64,000 nucleotides of DNA from CAYFWF01 sp964346815 (GCA_964346815.1 CAYFWF010000003.1:124001-188000), one strand, 5' to 3'; shown: positions 54,347-63,983, counted from the first letter of the stretch. Translations and numbers: made by a program. Notes: a model not told the origin generated them from the letters alone.

Positions 54347-56725
54347 ATGAAGAAATTATCCTATATCCTCTCCTTAATTGCCGGATTTCTTACAGTTCTT
54401 TTGAGCCTCTATGGGTTCTCCGTTCTTCAGAAAAGAGCAGGACTCCCTCCTGAAATCAAGCGAGCAGCCGAGGAACAACGGCTGATCCAGATAGTGGATA
54501 CAGAAATTGAAAAAAAAGTAGATGTCGAGTTCATACTCAGCCGAAGAAGTGCAGGAGAACTCGTCACCTTTCTTGTCAGGACAAATGGTGAAGTCGAAAA
54601 AATCCAGGAAAGTCTCATCGCTTATTACGCTCAATACCCTTTTCCGATCGTTTATCTTATCATCGGCAGCTTTTCCATCATCATGGCCTTTGTTGTGTTC
54701 CTCCTTCGTCCTCAAGAGCTGAGAGCCCGCCTTTTCTACTGGCTTTCGCTGGCATTTTCCTTTGCCGTGGTTGTCAATGGAGGATTCTTTTGTTTGAGAG
54801 AGGAATGGCTATCCAATATTCCAGGAGTTCTGCATAATGTTTTCTATCCGCTTACCTTTGCCCTTTTACTTCATTTTTCTTTGACTTTTGTTCGATTGAG
54901 GACCAAAGCACTCCATTTTTTTATTTACCTTCCGACTTTCCTGATCGCTGTTATCTGGGACTATTGGTTTCTGAAAGCAAGCTTGACCTCCTCGATAGAG
55001 GCATTCAGGAAATATCAGTCGGTTGTTTTCCTTCACCGCTTTTATGTGATCGTTTATATTCTTCTCGCTTTTTTTATTCTCATTCTGAGTTATAAAAGAG
55101 CATACCTCGAGGAACACAGAGCTCAGGTTAAATGGATCCTCTACGGTCTCGTCTTTGGAGTCGGGCCTTTCATATTTCTGTACCAGCTGCCAGGAATCCT
55201 TTTCGAAAGGCCGATGATCTCGGAAGAGCTTTCCGGAGTGTTTTTCGTATTCCTCCCCATAGCATTCGCGTTCTCTATTATCAAGTTCAAGCTGATGAAT
55301 ATCGAACTGATCATCAATAGGAGTGTCGTCTATGCCATATTGACGATCTTTACAGTAAGCGTCTATTTGTTATCCATTCAGATCATTCAGATTCTTTTTT
55401 CGAAATCTCTGCCCATCCAGCAGGGTGTTGTCACGGTAATCGCTGCGCTGGCTGCAGCGGTCGCTTTTCATCCAGCAAGAAAAAAAATACAAAATTTTGT
55501 CGATAAATCTTTTTTTCGTTTGAGCTACGATTATCGAAAAAGCATTCTCAGTTTTAACGAAAGAGCGCACAGACTGGCCCATACGGACCGTCTAGTCAAT
55601 TTCTTCCTGATGAAGGTGAATAAGACGGTCCCTTTAGAATACATGGGATTGATTGTCTACTCCTCAAAGAGCGGAGAGCCTGAGGTTTTCCTGGAAACAG
55701 GTGGAAGCATTAGCCTGGATGTTCCCCGATTCAGAATTCTGGGGAAAGACCGGATACTTGCCAGAAGGAAAAGTGTTCAAACTGAACTGGGGATGGATTT
55801 TTCTGAAGAAGAGTGGATGGCGAAAAACCATATCGATTTGGTCATTCCGGTGCCTTTCAGATCCATGGAGCTGTTCGGCCTTTTAGCACTGGGTAGGAAA
55901 AAATCTGGTGCCAGATATTCCCATGACGATATCGAACTCCTGCTCACCATGACCGAGACATTGGCCCTGAATCTGGAGAGAATCCGCCTTCTGGAAGAAG
56001 TGATCTATGAAAGGGCGGAAAAAGAAAAATTTGACGAGCTCAACAGGTTAAAAACCGAGTTCATTTCCGATGTATCTCATGAAATCCGGACTCCCATGAG
56101 TTCGATTCAAAGTATGTCGGAGATTCTCCAGAGTGGGAAAATAAAAGATAGAGAAAAACAGGAAGAACTTTTGGACTTAATGACAGACGAATGCAGCCGT
56201 CTTTCCCGTTTTCTCCACAATATTCTCGATTACGGCAAGATCGAACAGAGAGTGAAAGCGTATGCCATGGAACACATCGACGTATGCCCGGTTGTCAAAC
56301 AAGTTCTCAAGATGTTCGACTACAGACTCCGGTCACTCAAATTTTCTGTTCGAAAGCACATCCCGCGAAAACCTGTCATGCTCAGCATCGACCCAGATTC
56401 GGTCAAACAGGCTTTGACTAATCTCTTAGATAATGCTATAAAATACTCATCCGAGAAAAGGGAAATCAGTATCCGTATTGTCGAGAAGAGCCATGAGGTC
56501 ATTATCCAGGTTCAGGATCAAGGGATCGGAATTCCAGAAGAAAAGCAGAAGAAAATTTTTAGAGCATTCTACAGAATGCCCGAGGCACAGCGGTTGGTTC
56601 CTAAGGGGGTAGGCTTGGGATTGAAGATTGTCGGACATATTATGGAGGCACACGGAGGCTCTGTGCGTGTCCAGAGTAAAAGCGGAGAGGGAAGTACCTT
56701 TTCTTTAATATTCCCAAGATCATGA
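54347..56725 (+). CDS. membrane histidine kinase with GAF-type domain
   Basis: A 792-residue sensor kinase. One helix (about 5-25), a periplasmic segment to about 95, then seven or more helices (about 98-365) form the sensor. A GAF-like domain (about 400-545) precedes HisKA with the phosphorylated His in SDVSHEIRTPMSS (near 580) and HATPase_c (LLDNAIKYSSE, DQGIGIPEEKQ, GVGLGLKIVG). The many-helix sensor suggests recognition of a membrane or lipid signal, but the ligand is unknown. It overlaps the response regulator gene by four bases. Start ATG 54347 has GGGGAAATTGGG in front. Confidence 0.93.
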   Translation: MKKLSYILSLIAGFLTVLLSLYGFSVLQKRAGLPPEIKRAAEEQRLIQIVDTEIEKKVDVEFILSRRSAGELVTFLVRTNGEVEKIQESLIAYYAQYPFPIVYLIIGSFSIIMAFVVFLLRPQELRARLFYWLSLAFSFAVVVNGGFFCLREEWLSNIPGVLHNVFYPLTFALLLHFSLTFVRLRTKALHFFIYLPTFLIAVIWDYWFLKASLTSSIEAFRKYQSVVFLHRFYVIVYILLAFFILILSYKRAYLEEHRAQVKWILYGLVFGVGPFIFLYQLPGILFERPMISEELSGVFFVFLPIAFAFSIIKFKLMNIELIINRSVVYAILTIFTVSVYLLSIQIIQILFSKSLPIQQGVVTVIAALAAAVAFHPARKKIQNFVDKSFFRLSYDYRKSILSFNERAHRLAHTDRLVNFFLMKVNKTVPLEYMGLIVYSSKSGEPEVFLETGGSISLDVPRFRILGKDRILARRKSVQTELGMDFSEEEWMAKNHIDLVIPVPFRSMELFGLLALGRKKSGARYSHDDIELLLTMTETLALNLERIRLLEEVIYERAEKEKFDELNRLKTEFISDVSHEIRTPMSSIQSMSEILQSGKIKDREKQEELLDLMTDECSRLSRFLHNILDYGKIEQRVKAYAMEHIDVCPVVKQVLKMFDYRLRSLKFSVRKHIPRKPVMLSIDPDSVKQALTNLLDNAIKYSSEKREISIRIVEKSHEVIIQVQDQGIGIPEEKQKKIFRAFYRMPEAQRLVPKGVGLGLKIVGHIMEAHGGSVRVQSKSGEGSTFSLIFPRS

Positions 56726-57405
56726 AAAAAATATTAATCATAGAGGATGATATCGCTCTGCTCAAAACATTGGAAACTGCTCTGGAAGCAGAGAGTTACA
56801 AGGTTCTTTCAGCAAAAGACGGCAGTGAAGGCTTTAAATTGGCTACCCAGGAAAAAATCGATTTGATTATCCTTGATTTGAAGCTTCCATCCATGGATGG
56901 ATTTGAAATCTGTAAAGGGCTGCGGTCCCGGGGAAATATGACCCCCATTATTTTTCTAACCGGGAAGAAGAAGGATGAAATCGACAAAGTCTTGGGCCTC
57001 GAATTAGGAGGGGATGATTACATGACCAAGCCTTTCGGGACAAGAGAGCTCCTGGCCCGAATAAAAGCCGTACTCAGGCGCACCCTGACTGAGGCAGCCG
57101 AACCGATAGAATATTCTTTTGGGCATATTCATATTGATTTCAAGAAACAATCGGCATTCAAAGGGAAAAAAGAAATCTATTTAACCGCCAAAGAATTCGG
57201 CCTGCTCAAACTTCTCATCTCGCATGAAGGGGAAGTGGTGAGTCGGGATACCATTCTGAATGAAGTATGGGGCTATGATAAATTCCCGACCACTCGGACA
57301 GTAGATACCTTCATTCATAATCTCAGGCAAAAAATCGAGGACGATCCCTCCAATCCTGTACATCTCTTAACCATCCCCTGGTCAGGATACAAATTCCAAA
57401 AATAG
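56722..57405 (+). CDS. OmpR/PhoB-family response regulator
   Basis: A 227-residue regulator. The receiver domain (1-120) has acidic pocket IEDD, phospho-Asp in LIILDLKLPSMDG, Thr in FLTGKKK and Lys in MTKPFG; the winged-helix output domain (about 128-227) has LTAKEFGLLKLL and TVDTFIHNLRQKIE. It is coupled to the kinase gene by ATGA overlap. This class binds tandem direct repeats with an 11-bp period, and exactly such an array stands 43 bases after its stop, before the D15 protein gene. Confidence 0.95.
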   Translation: MKKILIIEDDIALLKTLETALEAESYKVLSAKDGSEGFKLATQEKIDLIILDLKLPSMDGFEICKGLRSRGNMTPIIFLTGKKKDEIDKVLGLELGGDDYMTKPFGTRELLARIKAVLRRTLTEAAEPIEYSFGHIHIDFKKQSAFKGKKEIYLTAKEFGLLKLLISHEGEVVSRDTILNEVWGYDKFPTTRTVDTFIHNLRQKIEDDPSNPVHLLTIPWSGYKFQK

Positions 57406-57447
57406 TCCTGTTTGTATGGTTAAAGATGGAAAGGACCGTTCTCCAAA

Positions 57448-57491
57448 TTGACAAAATCTTGACAGATTTTTAACAAATCCATGACAACTTA
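57448..57491 (+). promoter_or_regulatory. four 11-bp direct repeats (Pho-box-like array)
   Basis: TTGACA (57448), TTGACA (57459), TTAACA (57470) and ATGACA (57481) recur with an exact 11-base period, each followed by five AT-rich bases. This is the architecture of binding sites for PhoB/PhoP/OmpR-type regulators. It lies between the response regulator gene and the outer-membrane protein gene at 57544. Confidence 0.7.
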
Positions 57492-57543
57492 TCCTGCTTC
57501 GAAGTGTAGCTTAAAAGGAAACGCATAATCGAGAGGAGGAAAG

Positions 57544-58644
57544 ATGGCTATGGACAGCCCAGCCGGGATAAGAGTTTTTACAGCATTAGCCCTTATACTT
57601 TCGCCGTGCATTCTTTTCGGCAATTCGGTTTTAAAAGCAGAAAAGTCCTGGAGCACGTTCCCGATTCTCATGTATGACAATGACATTGGTTTAGGTTATG
57701 GTGCAAAGGCAAAATTCGTCGATTATCTTCACAAAAAAGAATCGCTTGACTTCATCGTATTCAATTCGACCAAGGGAGAGAAGTGGTATGTCTTCGCCTT
57801 TTCGATTCCAGATATAGAGGTCCGTCAGAGAAAAAAATATTCACTTTCGTTCGATATGAGGGCAGAATACGACAAACTGCTGAAAGACAACTTCTTTGGA
57901 ATCGGTCCCGACTCTAGAGAGGAGGATTTAACAAATTTTACATTCCATAAAAAAGAGCTCCAACTCACTCTGGGCCGAGGAATCAGTTCCTCTTTTGTTC
58001 TCCAGGGAAGTTATGTTTTTCGGAATATCCGCTATTCCGGTATCCAGGAAGGGGCCTTTAGGGAAAAACTCGCATCGGTCGGAGAGAGGTTTTCACCGTA
58101 TATCTCATTTCTTTTCCGTTATGATACATCAGACAGCCAGATCCACCCCAAAAGAGGAATCCGCATCGAGTTTCGAAATGATTTCGCCGCAGATTTTCTA
58201 GGCAATAAAAATACTGCTTTTCATAGATTCATCTTGGATTTCCGTACATACAAGCTCTTGTTCGGACCGAAAGATGTTTGGGCATTCCGTATCCTCGTCC
58301 AGAAAATATCAGGGGACGATATTCCGCTCTATGAGATGTCGGTAATCGGCGGCAGTTCCACTCAAAATGCTCTGCGGGGTTACCGGATGAATCGCTTTCA
58401 AGACAAAGGAAAGATCTTAACGAACCTGGAATACAGATTTCCATTATGGGGACGGCTCGGAGGGAATATCTTTGTTGATGCCGGGAGTGTTTGGCCATCC
58501 TTTAACCGGATAAATATGCAAAAATTTGCACTTGCAGCGGGATGGGGATTGAGATATTATCTCAAAGACTTTTGTGCCAGGTTCGACATGGGTTTCAGTC
58601 GGGAGGGCATGAGGATCTATTTTCACTTCAATCATGTGTTTTAA
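57544..58644 (+). CDS. D15/BamA-like outer-membrane barrel protein
   Basis: A 366-residue protein with a signal peptide (about 8-30, AGIRVFTALALILSPCILFG) and a surface-antigen D15-type beta barrel (about 45-366). The family C-terminal features are visible: TLGRGISSSFVLQG, SQIHPKRGIRIEFRND, ALRGYRMNRFQDKGK and VFVDAGS-type text, ending in Phe. No POTRA domains are present, so it is not a full BamA; it may be a short Omp85-like or patatin-associated barrel. ATG follows GAGAGGAGGAAAG. The Pho-box-like array upstream suggests control by the two-component system encoded before it. Confidence 0.88.
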   Translation: MAMDSPAGIRVFTALALILSPCILFGNSVLKAEKSWSTFPILMYDNDIGLGYGAKAKFVDYLHKKESLDFIVFNSTKGEKWYVFAFSIPDIEVRQRKKYSLSFDMRAEYDKLLKDNFFGIGPDSREEDLTNFTFHKKELQLTLGRGISSSFVLQGSYVFRNIRYSGIQEGAFREKLASVGERFSPYISFLFRYDTSDSQIHPKRGIRIEFRNDFAADFLGNKNTAFHRFILDFRTYKLLFGPKDVWAFRILVQKISGDDIPLYEMSVIGGSSTQNALRGYRMNRFQDKGKILTNLEYRFPLWGRLGGNIFVDAGSVWPSFNRINMQKFALAAGWGLRYYLKDFCARFDMGFSREGMRIYFHFNHVF

Positions 58645-58653
58645 CGGACTGAC

Positions 58654-59412
58654 ATGGGACGCATAACGGGCGGAGATAAACCCGAACTGAGTGCTTGGCT
58701 TTTCCTTTTCGGATTGGTTTTCGCCTCATTCCATATTTTGCCTGCTCTTCTCCCTAACTTTTTTGATAAGCCTCTTACATACGGAGACGTTCTCGATTTT
58801 TTGACCCCCTTTGCTGTAGTGCCTGTTGCCCTTTTGCTCTATTTTCGTATCTTTCAGATCAATTCACCAAGATTTGTCCATTCGAAATTCCTGAAGGTCT
58901 CATCAGGAGTCTTCCTCGGACTGGGAATTCTTCTTTATGTAGACGGTCATGGCCTCCATCTTGCGGCGAATTCGATTGCCCGACTTATCGAAAAAGCGAA
59001 TGATCCAGAATTGTTCGATGCTGTTTACCTCTTCGATGAGAAGATCAGCCATATACTGTTGGACGGGGGGATCTTCCTGACTTCGCTTTCCCTGATTATC
59101 GCGTCTCATAAGATGCTCCATAAGTTGAAGTCCCTGAGGAACTTCGTTCTTCTCTTTTTGGGAGCATGTCTTTTTGGTTTTACTTTTGTCATAAACAGCA
59201 TCGAAGGGCAGACAGTTGCGTTGGTCCTGCCCGCAGTCCTCCTCGGGCTCATCTTGTCGCTGGCGCTTTATTTGAAGGGATTAAAAACGGGGATGAAAAA
59301 TACCTTTCATCTTTTTTTCCTTATCGCCTATTTTCTGAGCTTGGTGCTTCTTATCTATTGGGGAGTGAGATATAAAGGTTATCCCCAATTCAGCGAGCTG
59401 GGCTGGATCTGA
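58654..59412 (+). CDS. polytopic membrane protein of unknown function
   Basis: A 252-residue protein with about seven hydrophobic helices (starting LSAWLFLFGLVFASFHILPALL) and a mid-protein stretch containing GHGLHLAANSIARLIEKA (His residues near the membrane surface) and HILLDGGIF. I do not recognise the family. It starts nine bases after the D15 gene, without a strong ribosome binding site, and is probably cotranscribed with it; it may work in envelope maintenance (inference from position only). Confidence 0.75.
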   Translation: MGRITGGDKPELSAWLFLFGLVFASFHILPALLPNFFDKPLTYGDVLDFLTPFAVVPVALLLYFRIFQINSPRFVHSKFLKVSSGVFLGLGILLYVDGHGLHLAANSIARLIEKANDPELFDAVYLFDEKISHILLDGGIFLTSLSLIIASHKMLHKLKSLRNFVLLFLGACLFGFTFVINSIEGQTVALVLPAVLLGLILSLALYLKGLKTGMKNTFHLFFLIAYFLSLVLLIYWGVRYKGYPQFSELGWI

Positions 59413-59417
59413 TAAGT

Positions 59418-60872
59418 TCAGGAGAGTTCGTCGAGGACGGCTGTCAAAAAGTCCCAGAATTTTTCAACAGAAGGAATGTGGGCTCTTTCCTCAGGAGAGT
59501 GAGGATGTTCGATGGTGGGGCCGAAGGATATCATGTCCATTCCTGGAAATTTTTCTCCGATGATTCCGCATTCCAGTCCAGCATGGACAGCAGCGACTTC
59601 TGGTTCTTTTTGAAATTTATTCTGGTAAACATCCTTACAGGTCTGAAGAAGCGCAGATTGCAGATCGGGCTTCCAACCTGGGTAGCCTTCAGGGAGGTTG
59701 ATGTCTGCTTGGACGATTTCGCATAAGGCAGACAAAACGTTCCGGATAGCTTCCAGTCCTGAAGCCACTGAGCTTCGACTGCTGCAGATAATCTGAGCAT
59801 CATCTGGATGGGTATGAACAATAGCCAGATTGGTGGAGGTCTCTACAAGGTCTTCCATCTCCGGATGCATGGATATGACTCCATGGGGAACGGCGAATAA
59901 GAAATTGATCAGGGATTCCTGGGAATCGGCTGTTAAAGGCTTTTCAGGCTCTTCGTTCTGACTTTCAAAGGAAAATTTTGCCTTGGCTTCGACTGCCTTA
60001 TATTCTTCGTGAATTTTATCAAAGGCTGTTCGGAAAGCTTCCTCCATGTCATCTTTTTGGGATGAGTCAATGCAAATATCTGCCCAGGCTTCTCTAGGAA
60101 TAGCATTTCTTTTGTTGCCGCCTTCTATCCCGATCAGTTCAAAATTATGGGATTTCGAGACCTGCCAAAGCATTCGAGCAAGCAATTTTATTGCGTTCCC
60201 GCGACCCTTGTTTATGTCGAGACCTGAATGTCCTCCTCTGAATCCAAAGAGCTTCAGCCTGAACACATATTCGTTTGATGGGTCTTTTCTCTTCGAAGGA
60301 AAGGTGATTTCCGAGTCAGCTCCGCCTGCACATCCGATGGTAAAAGCACCCTCTTCTTCACTATCCAGGTTGAGCAATATTTTCCCCCTCAGAAAATCGG
60401 ATTTTATCTGGGTAGCTCCTGTAAGTCCTGTCTCTTCGTCGACGGTGAAGAGAAACTCGAGGGGTCCATGAACTAGGGAATCGTCCTCCATTATTGCTAA
60501 GGAGGCTGCAGCTCCTAATCCGTTATCCGCACCGAGGGTCGTTCCTTTGGCGATCACCCAATCATCCTGGATTTCAGCATGAATGGCATCCTTGGAAAAA
60601 TCGTGATCCACATCGGAGTTTTTTTCACAGACCATATCGATGTGGCCTTGAAGGATGACTCCCTTAGCCTTTTCTCGACCGGCCGTGGCTTTCTTCGCCA
60701 CCACGACATTCCCCACTTGGTCTCTTTCCCATGATAAATTCAAGCGTTCTGCTTGAGCTACTATATAATCACCTAGAGCCTTTTCATTGCCTGAACAATG
60801 TGGTATCTTTAAAATCTCCTCGAAATGTTTCCAGAGATTGACTGGTTTGATTCCTTCGAAGATCGAAGCCAT
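59418..60872 (-). CDS. pepD: aminoacyl-histidine dipeptidase PepD (M20C)
   Basis: About 484 residues from ATG 60872, chosen because TTGGAGGAGAG precedes it; the frame extends 17 codons further without one. A cytoplasmic zinc dipeptidase of broad range (peptidase D, Xaa-His dipeptidase). Metal and catalytic motifs: LQGHIDMVCE, TLGADNGLGAA, FTVDEETGLTGA, and the C-terminal HAGLECGIIG. Length matches E. coli PepD. It would complete breakdown of dipeptides from the exported peptidases. It converges with the membrane protein gene. Confidence 0.95.
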   Translation of the reverse strand: MASIFEGIKPVNLWKHFEEILKIPHCSGNEKALGDYIVAQAERLNLSWERDQVGNVVVAKKATAGREKAKGVILQGHIDMVCEKNSDVDHDFSKDAIHAEIQDDWVIAKGTTLGADNGLGAAASLAIMEDDSLVHGPLEFLFTVDEETGLTGATQIKSDFLRGKILLNLDSEEEGAFTIGCAGGADSEITFPSKRKDPSNEYVFRLKLFGFRGGHSGLDINKGRGNAIKLLARMLWQVSKSHNFELIGIEGGNKRNAIPREAWADICIDSSQKDDMEEAFRTAFDKIHEEYKAVEAKAKFSFESQNEEPEKPLTADSQESLINFLFAVPHGVISMHPEMEDLVETSTNLAIVHTHPDDAQIICSSRSSVASGLEAIRNVLSALCEIVQADINLPEGYPGWKPDLQSALLQTCKDVYQNKFQKEPEVAAVHAGLECGIIGEKFPGMDMISFGPTIEHPHSPEERAHIPSVEKFWDFLTAVLDELS

Positions 60873-60963
60873 TTCTCTCCTCCAATTGTAAGCTGCTCTT
60901 TTATGAGAGACATAGGATGACATAAAATCCTATGAGATACAAGAAAATTCAAATAAAAATGTT

Positions 60964-60993
60964 TTGACTTTTCTCCCCTGGTTTCCATAAAAT
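60964..60993 (+). promoter_or_regulatory. galK promoter
   Basis: TTGACT (60964-60969) with an 18-base spacer to TAAAAT (60988-60993). The predicted start lies about eight bases before the galK ATG at 61008, and no ribosome binding site is present, so the message is probably nearly leaderless. Confidence 0.5.
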
Positions 60994-61007
60994 TCACATG
61001 CTTTTAT

Positions 61008-62165
61008 ATGGAAGATTCTCTGATACGCGCCTTTAGAAAAATCTACCGATCGTTTCCCGAAGTCTATTCCTCAGCTCCGGGCAGAATAAATATCATCGGA
61101 GAACACACCGACTACAATTTGGGGTATGTTTTGCCCTCCGCCATCCATCTTCGTACATCTTTTCTCGCCGCAAGACGAGGCGATAGAAAAGTCCGGGTCT
61201 GGGCGGACAATTTTAGCCGAGAGCAGAGTTTTTCAACGGATAGATTGAATCCCAGCGGGAAAAACGCTTGGATCGATTATGTGAAAGGAATCTACTGGGT
61301 TTTGAAAATAAATGGGGCTTCACTAGGAGGGGTAGATGCTCTCGTCCGTGGAAATATTCCTTTAGGATCTGGACTGAGCTCCTCTGCTGCATTCGAAGTG
61401 AGTGTAATAAATGCCCTCGACGAGCTGTACAAGCTTCGGACTGAACCTCTTGAAATGGCCCAATTGGCTCAAAAAGCGGAGAATGATTTTGTCGGTGTGC
61501 AGTGTGGACTGATGGATCAATTTGTATCTGTATTCGGGAGGAGAAACCAGGCTGTTTTTTTGGACTGCGAAAGTCTCGCATTCGGCTATGTCCCTCTGCG
61601 TTTGGATGAGGGGGGAGTGGGTATCCTCGTCTACGACACTGGGATTCGTCGAGAACTCGCTTCGTCGGAATTTAATAAACGAAGGCTGGAAGCTTCAGAG
61701 GCGCTGAAGCGTTTAAAAGAATCGGGAGTGAAGAACTACAAGAATCTTTCATTACAATCGCTCAAAAAGAAGGAGGGTAATCTCAATAAAAGACTCTATA
61801 AGCGAGCGCGACATGTGGTTACAGAGAATGAAAGAGTTCAACAGGCAGTTTCTGCCCTCAACCAAGATGATTTCCAGAAGCTTGGGCATCTCTTGTTTCA
61901 GTCTCACGAGAGCCTTCGAGACGACTACGAAGTCTCCTGTCCGGAACTCGATCTTTTATACGAATGTGGAAAAAGATTTCCCGCCTGTCTCGGAGCGAGA
62001 TTGACAGGGGCAGGGTTCGGCGGTTCAGGAATCGCGCTAGTAAGGAAAGGGAAAATCGCGGCTTTTAGACAAATGCTCCTGGATGAGGCAAAACAGAGGG
62101 GATATCCCCGGCCTGCATTCCATGAAGTTGTCATCGGAGAGGGCAAGAAATTACATATCCCCTGA
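61008..62165 (+). CDS. galK: galactokinase
   Basis: A 385-residue GHMP kinase that phosphorylates galactose to galactose 1-phosphate, first step of the Leloir pathway. The galactokinase signature is PGRINIIGEHTDYNLG (about 25-40), the ATP loop GNIPLGSGLSSSAAFE (about 118-133) and the C-terminal LTGAGFGGSGIALV. Length is normal. galT and galE are not adjacent. With the beta-galactosidase at 3549 and perhaps the GH97 enzyme it would allow galactoside use. There is no clear ribosome binding site before ATG 61008. Confidence 0.96.
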   Translation: MEDSLIRAFRKIYRSFPEVYSSAPGRINIIGEHTDYNLGYVLPSAIHLRTSFLAARRGDRKVRVWADNFSREQSFSTDRLNPSGKNAWIDYVKGIYWVLKINGASLGGVDALVRGNIPLGSGLSSSAAFEVSVINALDELYKLRTEPLEMAQLAQKAENDFVGVQCGLMDQFVSVFGRRNQAVFLDCESLAFGYVPLRLDEGGVGILVYDTGIRRELASSEFNKRRLEASEALKRLKESGVKNYKNLSLQSLKKKEGNLNKRLYKRARHVVTENERVQQAVSALNQDDFQKLGHLLFQSHESLRDDYEVSCPELDLLYECGKRFPACLGARLTGAGFGGSGIALVRKGKIAAFRQMLLDEAKQRGYPRPAFHEVVIGEGKKLHIP

Positions 62166-62263
62166 TTTCTGCGTCTTGTTTGGATGGTCCAGTAGTGTAT
62201 GGATAGTCTGCAAATATTTTCTGATAATTGACATGTTTGCCTAAATGTAATAGAAAGATATTA

Positions 62264-62857
62264 ATGATGGCGGTCAGGGTTCTTCTCTCTTACGCTCTAT
62301 CCTATCTGTTGGGTTCCGTACCCTTTTCTTATATCGTGGCCAGAAAAGCTCAGGGCGTGGATATTCGAGTGGTAGGAGAGGGGAATGTCGGGGGAAGGAA
62401 CGTATGGCATGTGGTAGGGAAAAAATATGGGATTCTGGCTGGATTCTTGGATTTTTCAAAAGGAATGGGAGCGTACGGTTTGGGCTATCTCTTTGGATTG
62501 GAGCATCTGACGATTTGGGCTTGTGGATTTTTTGCCGTATTAGGCCATTGTTTTCCAATTTTTCTCAAGGGAAGGGGAGGAAAGGGAGCCGCGACTGCAA
62601 TGGGCTTTTTGTCCACTATGATGCCGGTGGTTATCGTTCTTTCAGGAATTCTCATGGGCGTGACATACTGGGTCTTCAGGAACTTCCATATTTCGATTTC
62701 CTTGGGAATGGCAAGCATTCCGCTGCTGTCGAGGTTCGCTTTTGGCAAGAGCTGGACGGAGACGGCCATCCTCTTGGGTTTTCTGTTGTTTTTAGGAATA
62801 AAACGTCTTATCGACGAACCGTATATGCGGAAAATAAAAACAGAGTCTGGCTGGTAA
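62264..62857 (+). CDS. plsY: glycerol-3-phosphate acyltransferase PlsY
   Basis: About 197 residues from ATG 62264 (a second ATG follows at once); the upstream in-frame codons look non-coding. A five-helix membrane enzyme moving an acyl group from acyl-phosphate to glycerol 3-phosphate, the first step of phospholipid synthesis. Motif 1 reads GEGNVGGRNVWHVVG, varied from the common GSGNxGATN, and motif 2 GRGGKGAATAMG. The altered motif 1 is unusual but keeps the Gly-Asn-x-Gly core. The glycosyltransferase gene starts two bases after its stop. The DAK2-DegV fusion elsewhere in the window could feed acyl-phosphate to it. Confidence 0.9.
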   Translation: MMAVRVLLSYALSYLLGSVPFSYIVARKAQGVDIRVVGEGNVGGRNVWHVVGKKYGILAGFLDFSKGMGAYGLGYLFGLEHLTIWACGFFAVLGHCFPIFLKGRGGKGAATAMGFLSTMMPVVIVLSGILMGVTYWVFRNFHISISLGMASIPLLSRFAFGKSWTETAILLGFLLFLGIKRLIDEPYMRKIKTESGW

Positions 62858-62858
62858 A

Positions 62859-63983
62859 ATGAATTCTCTACATCTTGTTATTTTGACACTCCTCGTTCTC
62901 TTAGGATTGAATTTCGTCCAGAATGTCAAAAGAGCAGGTTTTCGAGAAAGCAAAAGAGTCGATAACGAAAATCCATTGATCTCTGTACTCATTCCCGCAC
63001 GAAATGAAGAAGAGACCATCGGCACATGTGTGTCCTCGCTTCTGAATTCAGATTATCCCCGTCTTGAAATCATTGTCCTGGATGACAATTCGAGAGACAG
63101 GACCTATGAGATCGTGCAGCTTTTATCCCGGAATCACAAAAATTTGCGCGTTATCAAGGGTCAGAAGCTCCCTCCAGATTGGAACGGGAAGAACTGGGCC
63201 TGCCATCAACTCGCTTATGCTGCCAAGGGTGATTGGTTTCTTTTTACGGATGCCGATACCTTTCATAACCCGAATTCGATTTCCATGGCAATCATGACAG
63301 CGAAAAAGAGTCAATCTCATTTCGTTACTGCCATCCCGGGATTGATCATGAAGAGTTGGGCAGAAAAACTCGTTCTTCCTGTTATACATTTTGCTTTTTT
63401 CGTTCTTCTGCCGTACAACCTCATAAATTTCTCGAAAAATTCTCGTGTGGCTATAGGAATCGGGCCCTTTTTATTTATCCAGAGAAAGAAATATTTTTCC
63501 TGCGGAGGTTTCGAGGCCATAAAAACGGAAATCTTGGATGATATGGCTTTGGCAAGAAGAGTCAAACAAGACCACGGGAAATTAGCCGTTATGGATGGCA
63601 CAGAAATCATGCAGGTGCGTTTCTATACCTGTTTCAAAGAAATCTGGACGGGACTTTCCAAAAATTCCTTTCAAGCTATAGGCAGTTCCCCTCATTTTCT
63701 TTTCGGTATTTCTGTTGCCTGCTATTTTCTTTTCGTTTACCCCTATCTGTATTTGGCGACAGCTATCTATTTCGGCCAGAGCGTGACGCTTCCTTTTATT
63801 AAAGTGCTCCTGGTCTCTTTCATAAGAATAGGACTGTCTTCCCGTTTTAAAACCAACATCGCCTACAGCTTGCTTCATCCGTTCATGATTTTGCTTACAC
63901 TCCTTATTCTGTTCAATTCCTTTCGGCTCTCTCTCTTTGGCAAAAAGATCGAATGGAAAGAAAGACTCTATCCAGTCGAATGA
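62859..63983 (+). CDS. family 2 glycosyltransferase, membrane-bound
   Basis: A 374-residue GT-A-fold enzyme. An N-terminal helix (about 4-18), then ISVLIPARNEEETIGTCV, VLDDNSRDRTYE and the metal-binding FTDADTFHNP (DxD) with the later LDDMALARRVKQ acceptor motif, and three C-terminal helices. It most resembles transferases acting on carotenoid or hopanoid lipids (CrtQ type), which transfer sugar to lipid carriers. It follows plsY by one base and may share the transcript. The stop overlaps the start of another gene. Confidence 0.9.
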   Translation: MNSLHLVILTLLVLLGLNFVQNVKRAGFRESKRVDNENPLISVLIPARNEEETIGTCVSSLLNSDYPRLEIIVLDDNSRDRTYEIVQLLSRNHKNLRVIKGQKLPPDWNGKNWACHQLAYAAKGDWFLFTDADTFHNPNSISMAIMTAKKSQSHFVTAIPGLIMKSWAEKLVLPVIHFAFFVLLPYNLINFSKNSRVAIGIGPFLFIQRKKYFSCGGFEAIKTEILDDMALARRVKQDHGKLAVMDGTEIMQVRFYTCFKEIWTGLSKNSFQAIGSSPHFLFGISVACYFLFVYPYLYLATAIYFGQSVTLPFIKVLLVSFIRIGLSSRFKTNIAYSLLHPFMILLTLLILFNSFRLSLFGKKIEWKERLYPVE

